Shown here piece after piece: positions 1-4,157 of a DNA stretch of 9,879 bases. Position numbers and translations under genes: made by a program. Below the pieces are notes generated by a model. The model worked only from the letters and a program-made list of their open reading frames with translations, was not told the origin of the DNA and searched no databases. Source of the DNA: an uncultured Clostridium sp. (lineage in GTDB: Bacteria > Bacillota > Clostridia > Lachnospirales > Lachnospiraceae). The stretch spans positions 1 to 9,879 of the forward strand of contig CALHQJ010000067.1 of NCBI GenBank assembly GCA_938036545.1. Reading direction: 5' to 3'. Position 1 is the first letter of the stretch, and each line of letters opens with the position of its first letter.

Positions 1-2
1 GG

Positions 3-329
3 CTTCACCACAAAGGTCGGAATAAACACCATTTTGAATATTGGATTGACGTTTCCAAAAATAAAGAAGAGGGTCTGATTGGAAATAAAATGCCTCTCAA
101 TTATGTTATTGAAATGGTCATGGATCGGATTGCCGCCTGTAAGGTATATAAAGGCAAAGATTATACCGATGGGGCTGCCTGGGAATATTATGAGAAAACC
201 AGGCAGTTTATCACCATTCATCCGGAAACCAGAGCCCTTTTAGAGAGGCTTTTGTGGATGCTGAAAAAGAAAGGAGAAAAGAAAACCTTTGCCTATATCC
301 GCAAGCTGCTGAAAAAGGGCGACTATTAA
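3..329 (+). CDS. DUF5662 family protein, C-terminal part (5' end off the window)
   Basis: The frame is open from base 3 to the TAA at 327-329, giving 108 residues without a start, so the gene begins left of the window. The ATG at 90 is internal: the residues before it (LHHKGRNKHHFEYW and on) are the best conserved part I recognise, a His-rich block typical of the DUF5662 family. After it come MPLNYVIEMVMDR and a helical, Lys-rich end. I recall the full family as clearly longer, so roughly half or more of the protein should be here. Biochemical function is unknown; the clustered histidines suggest a metal site, but that is inference. It converges with the yprB-like gene with 8 bases between the stop codons and no room for a terminator of its own. 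Family assignment is from memory of the motif, fairly confident. Confidence 0.8.
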   Translation, partial: LHHKGRNKHHFEYWIDVSKNKEEGLIGNKMPLNYVIEMVMDRIAACKVYKGKDYTDGAAWEYYEKTRQFITIHPETRALLERLLWMLKKKGEKKTFAYIRKLLKKGDY

Positions 330-337
330 ACTTAAGA

Positions 338-1444
338 TTACCGGACCAATTTGGGGCACAGCCGTGTCAAAACACCATCCAAATAGGTCTGGGCTGCGCT
401 GTCAGCTTCCAGTAAATCAGGAGTGTATGGTACAAAGGTCTGCTTATCTTTATAGCAGGCCTTTAATACTGGATCAAAAACCGGCTGGGGCTGTGGAAGA
501 AAAAGGCCGGAACATCTGGTATAGCAGGTGGAGGCGACTGCCTTTTTTCTGGCAGAGGGATCTACAAATTCGCCAAGACTTTTGTGAATGGCAGTATCTT
601 CCAGAGGCAGGTAGTAATAATTTTTATAATCCGGATAAAAATGCTTCAGCTCTCCCTGATACAGGGGAACGGTGCATACCAGCCGGTTTTCCTCGCAGGA
701 CAGGGAAAATACCTGGTCGGAGAAAGACCAGGGAACCGGTATGGAAACGGAACTCTCATAGGACAGGTCTAAATAAGTCTCGGGAGTCCCGAATATGTCA
801 TGTATAGTGCGGCATTCCTGACCGGTAAAGGAAAATCCGCTTTCCATCATGTCACAGTAATTCAAAATAGGAAGAATCAGAGGCATACCTTCCAGATCCT
901 CTCTGTTGTGAAGCATCAGCATATCGTACAGCGCCGCTTCCCTGGTAACCAGATAATCCTGATAGACTTCAATCAGCTGTCCGCCGGAATAGGGGTCTGT
1001 GCGGAAAATTCCTAAAAAACGTTCAAGGGCTTTCTGCTTTAAGCTGTCAAGTCCTAAAAGAGATTTAAAAGGCTTGATTTTCCGGTAAATATCTACGCTG
1101 GTTACCTGGGAAAAATCGTAGGGAAGGCCGTAGTGGCAGCAGCGCTTTAACAGGTAAGGAATATCAAAGCCATCGCCATTAAAGTGAATGACAAAAGAAA
1201 AGTGTTTCAAAAAAGAAAAAAATGCTTCTAAAAGCCTGGGTTCCTCGGATGGAGAGTCGGCAAACCACTGATACAGTTCCCAACTTCCATTTTGGCAGCA
1301 GGTACAGCCAATCAGGTACAGGGAAGAGGTGTCCCCGGAAAAACCGGTGGTTTCAATATCAAAAAACAGCAGCTCAGACAAATTGCCAATCCGTTCAAGG
1401 GGATAGGTATCAGGCAGATGGATTTTGTGGTGAACAGTAATCAT
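338..1444 (-). CDS. YprB-like ribonuclease H-like (DEDD-type exonuclease) protein
   Basis: Predicted cytoplasmic 3'-5' exonuclease-like protein of the RNase_H_2/YprB group, 368 residues. The DEDD-type core is visible: FFDIETTG with D29 and E31, HFNGDGFDIPYL with N89 and D94, D118 in SVDIYRKI, and HNREDLEGM with H179 and D183. The last motif has His where the DEDDy type has Tyr. The C-terminal half (KNYYYLPLEDTAIHKS, FLPQPQP) matches the extension I associate with clostridial members. Start: the open frame reaches 1540, but that ATG lies in the -35 element of the gene's own promoter. The ATG at 1444 has a GAAGGAAG ribosome binding site about 8 bases upstream, and the protein then begins MITVHHKIHLPD. 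It diverges from ruvA across a shared control region, which suggests a DNA-repair link (inference). Substrate unknown. Confidence 0.85.
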   Translation of the reverse strand: MITVHHKIHLPDTYPLERIGNLSELLFFDIETTGFSGDTSSLYLIGCTCCQNGSWELYQWFADSPSEEPRLLEAFFSFLKHFSFVIHFNGDGFDIPYLLKRCCHYGLPYDFSQVTSVDIYRKIKPFKSLLGLDSLKQKALERFLGIFRTDPYSGGQLIEVYQDYLVTREAALYDMLMLHNREDLEGMPLILPILNYCDMMESGFSFTGQECRTIHDIFGTPETYLDLSYESSVSIPVPWSFSDQVFSLSCEENRLVCTVPLYQGELKHFYPDYKNYYYLPLEDTAIHKSLGEFVDPSARKKAVASTCYTRCSGLFLPQPQPVFDPVLKACYKDKQTFVPYTPDLLEADSAAQTYLDGVLTRLCPKLVR

Positions 1445-1462
1445 AGGTAAGACTTCCTTCGG

Positions 1463-1494
1463 AAAAAATGGCAGAACCGGATGGGAGGTTCTGC
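1463..1494 (-). terminator. Terminator-like hairpin in the yprB-like leader (possible attenuator)
   Basis: On the minus strand an 8-bp perfect stem (GCAGAACC at 1494-1487 pairing with GGTTCTGC at 1478-1471, 8-nt loop) is followed by CA and six T residues (1468-1463). This is the form of a Rho-independent terminator, yet it sits between the promoter at 1512-1540 and the start codon at 1444, with the ribosome binding site just after it. It could be an attenuator or simply lower expression of the downstream gene. I see no obvious antiterminator, leader peptide or known riboswitch in the roughly 60-nt leader. Confidence 0.6.
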
Positions 1495-1511
1495 AGCCGG
1501 CCTGTTTCATC

Positions 1512-1540
1512 ATTATACGGAATGAAAAAGAGAAAGTCAA
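1512..1540 (-). promoter_or_regulatory. Promoter of the yprB-like gene
   Basis: Reading leftward: -35 TTGACT (1540-1535), 17-base spacer, -10 TATAAT (1517-1512). This is one base from the consensus of the main vegetative sigma factor. Transcription should start near 1505, about 60 bases before the ATG at 1444. The promoter position rules out the longer start at 1540. Confidence 0.85.
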
Positions 1541-1548
1541 TGAAAAGA

Positions 1549-1560
1549 GAATATTTGTTC
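1549..1560. promoter_or_regulatory. Putative LexA (SOS) box between the divergent promoters
   Basis: GAATATTTGTTC followed by G resembles the Gram-positive LexA operator GAAC-N4-GTTC, with one half-site perfect and one base off in the other (GAAT). It lies exactly 8 bases from the -35 hexamer of the yprB-like promoter and 8 bases from that of ruvA. RuvAB is a known SOS target in Bacillus, which supports the reading. The site does not overlap a core promoter element, so repression of both genes from here is inferred. Other A/T-rich palindromes could look similar. Confidence 0.5.
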
Positions 1561-1568
1561 GATTCCGG

Positions 1569-1597
1569 TTGCATTGGAAACCGGTCTATGTTATGAT
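1569..1597 (+). promoter_or_regulatory. Promoter of ruvAB
   Basis: -35 TTGCAT (1569-1574), 17-base spacer, -10 TATGAT (1592-1597). Start of transcription is expected near 1604, 24 bases before the ruvA ATG. An inverted repeat, CCGGTT (1565-1570) with AACCGG (1579-1584), overlaps the -35 element and could be a second operator or a cruciform. Confidence 0.75.
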
Positions 1598-1627
1598 GAA
1601 AATCAAAAGAGAATCAAAGGAGCAGTT

Positions 1628-2257
1628 ATGATTTCTTATGTAAAAGGCCCCCTGATGGAAGTAAGCGGGGATATCATTGTAATAGAGGCAGGAAATGTAG
1701 GTCTGGAGATTCGGGTTCCGGTATCGCTTTTAGACCAGCTGCCAGGGACGGGAGAGATTGTGAAAATATATACGTATTTCCAGGTTCGGGAAGACGCCAT
1801 GAGTCTCTATGGATTTCTCCACCGTCAGGACAGAGAGATGTTTCAGCAGCTGTTAGGAGTTACGGGAATCGGCCCCAAGGGGGCGCTGGGGATTTTGTCT
1901 GCCATGCGGCCGGATGATTTGCGGCTGGCCATTATTTCAGGAGACGCCAAAGCTATTTCCAGAGCGCCTGGGATTGGAATCAAGACGGCTCAGAGAGTGA
2001 TTTTAGACTTAAAGGATAAGATTTCTCCAGACGATTTGTTTACCGTCCTGGGAGATGGAGAAAATTCCGACGAAGCTGGAGCCAGTGCGGCTGCGGACGT
2101 CAGGGGAGATGCGGCCAGAGAGGCAGTCCAGGCACTGGTTGCACTGGGATATTCCAATATGGAAGCCGCAAGAGCGGTCCGCAAAGCAGAAGTAACGGAA
2201 GACATGACGGCAGAAGACGTGCTGAAAGCATCTTTGCGCCATCTGTCATTTTTATAG
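1628..2257 (+). CDS. ruvA: Holliday junction branch migration protein RuvA
   Basis: RuvA binds the four-way junction as a tetramer and loads the RuvB motor for branch migration in recombinational repair. The 209-residue product is of usual length (about 200). The OB-fold N-terminus MISYVKGPLMEVSGD runs to about residue 64. Two helix-hairpin-helix motifs follow (LGVTGIGPKGALGIL near 76-90; RAPGIGIKTAQRV near 112-124). After an acidic/Ala linker, domain III (about 160-207, ALVALGYSNMEAARAV) should contact RuvB. The open frame extends to 1574, but that ATG overlaps the promoter. The ATG at 1628 has AAAGGAG upstream and gives the family N-terminus. No ruvC lies beside it in this window. SOS control is suggested by the LexA-like box upstream. 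Confidence 0.97.
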   Translation: MISYVKGPLMEVSGDIIVIEAGNVGLEIRVPVSLLDQLPGTGEIVKIYTYFQVREDAMSLYGFLHRQDREMFQQLLGVTGIGPKGALGILSAMRPDDLRLAIISGDAKAISRAPGIGIKTAQRVILDLKDKISPDDLFTVLGDGENSDEAGASAAADVRGDAAREAVQALVALGYSNMEAARAVRKAEVTEDMTAEDVLKASLRHLSFL

Positions 2258-2269
2258 AGGGGATAAGCA

Positions 2270-3289
2270 ATGGAACGGAGAATCATTACTACTGAGGCAA
2301 CCGAAGAAGACAAGAAAATAGAAACCAGCTTAAGACCTCAGCTTCTCAGGGAATATATTGGACAGGAAAAGATTAAAACAACGCTGAAGGTCTATATTGA
2401 TGCAGCCAAATCCAGAAAGGAAGCGCTGGATCACGTATTGTTTTACGGCCCTCCAGGTCTTGGAAAGACGACTCTGGCCGGTATTATTGCTAAAGAAATG
2501 GGAACCAACATGAAGGTTACGTCAGGGCCTGCTATTGAAAAGCCAGGGGAAATGGCGGCAATTTTAAATAACCTTCAGGAAGGGGACGTCCTGTTTGTAG
2601 ATGAGATTCACCGATTGAACCGTCAGGTAGAAGAAGTGCTGTATCCGGCTATGGAAGATTATGCCATTGATATTATGCTGGGAAAGGATTCTTCTGCCAG
2701 GTCAATCCGTTTGGATCTGCCGAAGTTTACGCTGGTGGGAGCAACTACCAGGGCTGGACTTTTGACAGCGCCGTTAAGAGATCGGTTTGGCGTGATTCAG
2801 AAACTGGAATTTTATACTCCAGAGGAACTGACTACCATTGTACTCCGATCAGCAGGAGCACTTGGAGTAGAGATTGACGTCTCCGGCGCAGCGGAGATTG
2901 CCAAGCGTTCCAGGGGAACTCCCCGTCTTGCCAACCGTCTGTTAAAACGGGTAAGGGATTTTGCCCAGGTGAAATATGATGGACGGATTACGAAGGAAGT
3001 AGCAGATTTTGCCCTGGATATTTTAGATGTGGACAAGCTGGGGCTGGATCAGAATGACCGAAACATTCTGCTTATGATGATAGAGAAATTTGAAGGAGGT
3101 CCCGTAGGGCTGGATACGCTGGCAGCGGCTCTGGGAGAAGATCCAGGAACCCTGGAAGATGTATACGAGCCGTATCTTTTAATGAACGGACTGATTAACC
3201 GCACTCCCAGGGGACGTATGGCCACAGCCAATGCATACCGTCATCTGGGAATCCCCTGCCAGACATCCGACGCTTCTTGTCCGCTGTGA
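2270..3289 (+). CDS. ruvB: Holliday junction DNA helicase (branch migration motor) RuvB
   Basis: AAA+ ATPase forming hexameric rings that pump DNA through the RuvA-bound junction. It has 339 residues, normal for the family. Seen in order: LRPQLLREYIGQ near 21-32, Walker A GPPGLGKT (60-67), Walker B LFVDEIHR (108-115, D111/E112), sensor 1 GATTRAG (157-163), arginine finger R170 in PLRDRFG, sensor 2 RGTPRLANRLL (215-225), and the winged-helix domain (about 276-320, with GGPVGLDTLAAALGE and RTPRGRMAT). It begins 12 bases after ruvA with a GAGGGG ribosome binding site, so the two are cotranscribed. Oddity: the last residues (about 330-339) and the stop codon are encoded by a strong hairpin that is part of a dispersed repeat. 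The short Cys/Ser tail may therefore have been acquired with that element (inference). Confidence 0.98.
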   Translation: MERRIITTEATEEDKKIETSLRPQLLREYIGQEKIKTTLKVYIDAAKSRKEALDHVLFYGPPGLGKTTLAGIIAKEMGTNMKVTSGPAIEKPGEMAAILNNLQEGDVLFVDEIHRLNRQVEEVLYPAMEDYAIDIMLGKDSSARSIRLDLPKFTLVGATTRAGLLTAPLRDRFGVIQKLEFYTPEELTTIVLRSAGALGVEIDVSGAAEIAKRSRGTPRLANRLLKRVRDFAQVKYDGRITKEVADFALDILDVDKLGLDQNDRNILLMMIEKFEGGPVGLDTLAAALGEDPGTLEDVYEPYLLMNGLINRTPRGRMATANAYRHLGIPCQTSDASCPL

Positions 3290-3301
3290 GCGGGCAAGAA
3301 G
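3273..3301 (+). repeat. 12-bp hairpin spanning the ruvB stop codon
   Basis: CTTCTTGTCCGC (3273-3284) pairs with GCGGGCAAGAAG (3290-3301) around a 5-base loop (3285-3289) that contains the TGA stop of ruvB. The stem has 11 Watson-Crick pairs and one G-T pair. No T-run follows, so it is not a typical intrinsic terminator. It may stabilise the ruvAB transcript's 3' end. It overlaps the dispersed repeat copy starting at 3286. Confidence 0.8.
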
Positions 3302-3323
3302 ATGCATGGCAGAACTGTTATAA
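3286..3323 (+). repeat. Dispersed repeat, copy A
   Basis: These 38 bases match the reverse complement of 9842-9879 at 32 positions by hand alignment. The first 21 bases differ at only one position, with shared core GCGGGCAAGAAGATGCA, followed by a GAACTG block. The copy starts just before the ruvB stop codon and ends in the ruvB-zapA spacer. The partner copy is inverted and cut by the window edge, so the full unit may be longer. It is not tied to any transposase seen here. A REP-like or other small non-coding mobile repeat is the simplest reading. Confidence 0.65.
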
Positions 3324-3361
3324 AATTAAATGTTTTGTAACTTTTCTTGAAGGCAGTAGTG

Positions 3362-3370
3362 TGGTATACT
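3362..3370 (+). promoter_or_regulatory. zapA: Extended -10 promoter of zapA
   Basis: TGG-TATACT: a -10 hexamer (3365-3370) with the TGN extension at 3362-3364. A -35 candidate TTGAAG (3347-3352) is too close (12-base spacer) and TTGTAA (3335-3340) too far (24), so the promoter probably relies on the extended -10. The start of transcription would be near 3377, about 30 bases before the ATG. Confidence 0.55.
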
Positions 3371-3407
3371 GATGCTAAATAACCAGATTAACAGGAGAAC
3401 AGCCCGT

Positions 3408-4022
3408 ATGGATTCTAAAAATTACGCAGAAGTATTAATAGACGGCAGCGTATATACTCTGGCAGGCGCAGAGGAGAAAAGTTATTTTCAAAAGGTTGCC
3501 GCATATATCAATGATAAAATTGAACAAATGAGAGCTCAGCCTGGCTTTACCAAACAGAGTGATAATTATCAGACGGTTATGGTGGAGTTAAATATTGCAG
3601 ACGACTATTTTAAAGCTGTGGACAGGCTTGGAACCATGGAACGCCAGAAAGCAGACATGGAACGGGAGATGTACAGCTTAAAGCACGAGCTGGTCAGTAC
3701 TCAGATGAAGCTGGAGGCGGCCTTAAGGAGCCTGGAGGAGCTTCAGAGGAGCCAGTTGGAAGTATTTACAAGGCAGCCCTCCAGTCCGACAGAACCGGAG
3801 GCCCCGGCAGAGCCGAAAGAATCTGTAGAACCGGAAGTTTCCGCAGAACCGGAGGCTCCGGCAGAAACGGAAGAAGAACGGGCCAGGAGAGAGCAGAAGG
3901 AACGGGATGCAGCCGTAGCCGCTGCTGTCAATGCAGCTCATAGTGCAGGCTTTATTCCGCCTGCATCCCATATTCCCTATTCCAATAAAGGGGGACATGG
4001 CACCAGAAAGGGAAAACGATAG
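3408..4022 (+). CDS. zapA: Cell division protein ZapA with a long Glu/Pro repeat tail
   Basis: ZapA binds FtsZ and bundles its filaments at the division ring. The N-terminal domain shows the family pattern: NYAEVLIDGSVYTLAG, then EKSYFQKVAAYINDKIEQM and VELNIADDYFKAVDRL (to about residue 75). A predicted coiled coil follows (about 75-120). The protein is 204 residues, while I recall typical ZapA as about 80-130. The extra length is an acidic Glu/Pro hexapeptide-repeat region (about 128-157), a charged helix (ERARREQKERDAAVAAAVNAA) and a Gly/basic end (GGHGTRKGKR). The ATG at 3408 is chosen because AGGAGA lies 9 bases upstream. The earlier in-frame ATG at 3372 sits right behind the -10 element and before the expected transcription start. 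The tail may be a flexible interaction arm (inference). Confidence 0.88.
   Translation: MDSKNYAEVLIDGSVYTLAGAEEKSYFQKVAAYINDKIEQMRAQPGFTKQSDNYQTVMVELNIADDYFKAVDRLGTMERQKADMEREMYSLKHELVSTQMKLEAALRSLEELQRSQLEVFTRQPSSPTEPEAPAEPKESVEPEVSAEPEAPAETEEERARREQKERDAAVAAAVNAAHSAGFIPPASHIPYSNKGGHGTRKGKR
3789..3878 (+). repeat. Five tandem 18-bp units coding for Glu/Pro hexapeptides in zapA
   Basis: Five consecutive 18-base units encode the pattern xEPExx: first TEPEAP (3789-3806) and fourth AEPEAP (3843-3860) are nearly identical, while units two, three and five are more degenerate. At DNA level a 22-base block at 3790-3811 recurs at 3844-3865 with one difference. The in-frame 18-base period suggests expansion by slippage or unequal recombination. 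Confidence 0.85.
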
Positions 4023-4031
4023 AGAAATACG

Positions 4032-4068
4032 GCTGCAGCCGGAATGGCTGCAGCAGCGCTGAGGCGCT
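4032..4068 (+). repeat. Two consecutive hairpins after zapA
   Basis: The first stem is GCTGCAGCC (4032-4040) with GGCTGCAGC (4046-4054) and a 5-base loop. The second is AGCGC (4055-4059) with GCGCT (4064-4068) and a 4-base loop. They lie directly before the terminator hairpin at 4070 and have no T-run of their own. They could be 3'-end protection for the zapA message or a processing site. Confidence 0.7.
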
Positions 4069-4069
4069 G

Positions 4070-4104
4070 GAGTTCCGCTTGCGGAACTCTTTCTTTATCT
4101 TATC
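4070..4104 (+). terminator. Intrinsic terminator downstream of zapA
   Basis: GAGTTCCG (4070-4077) pairs with CGGAACTC (4082-4089) around CTTG, followed by the T-rich TTTCTTTATCTTATC (4090-4104). The interrupted T-tract suggests partial readthrough. That would matter, since only weak promoter-like bases (for example TATCTT at 4113-4118) are visible before the next gene. Confidence 0.75.
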
Positions 4105-4157
4105 GTAACCCCTATCTTACCCAACCATTGAAAAAAGAAGAAAGGAAGGAAACTGCG

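Noticed and set aside
364..1440. Rightward open frames inside the yprB-like gene (364-807, 800-1015, 1222-1440)
   Set aside because: They are antisense to a gene with recognisable DEDD motifs, and show no family features or ribosome binding sites.
1445..1540. Longer N-terminus for the yprB-like protein
   Set aside because: Its ATG lies in the -35 element, and the frame crosses the -10 element and the leader hairpin; the ATG at 1444 has a proper ribosome binding site.
3789..3878. Possible CRISPR-like array
   Set aside because: The units are 18 bases, contiguous, in frame and coding, with no spacers and no cas genes.
3723..3998. Leftward open frames across the zapA tail
   Set aside because: Their Ser/Gly or Cys/Arg-rich products simply mirror the Glu/Pro repeat on the other strand.
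4090..4118. Promoter for the U32 gene (TTTCTT, 17 bases, TATCTT)
   Set aside because: Both hexamers are weak matches and the -35 is the terminator's T-tract; not enough to annotate.
4044..4157. Upstream ATG start for the U32 gene
   Set aside because: The ATG lies in the hairpins before the zapA terminator, the encoded residues are not family-like, and GTG 4158 has a strong ribosome binding site.
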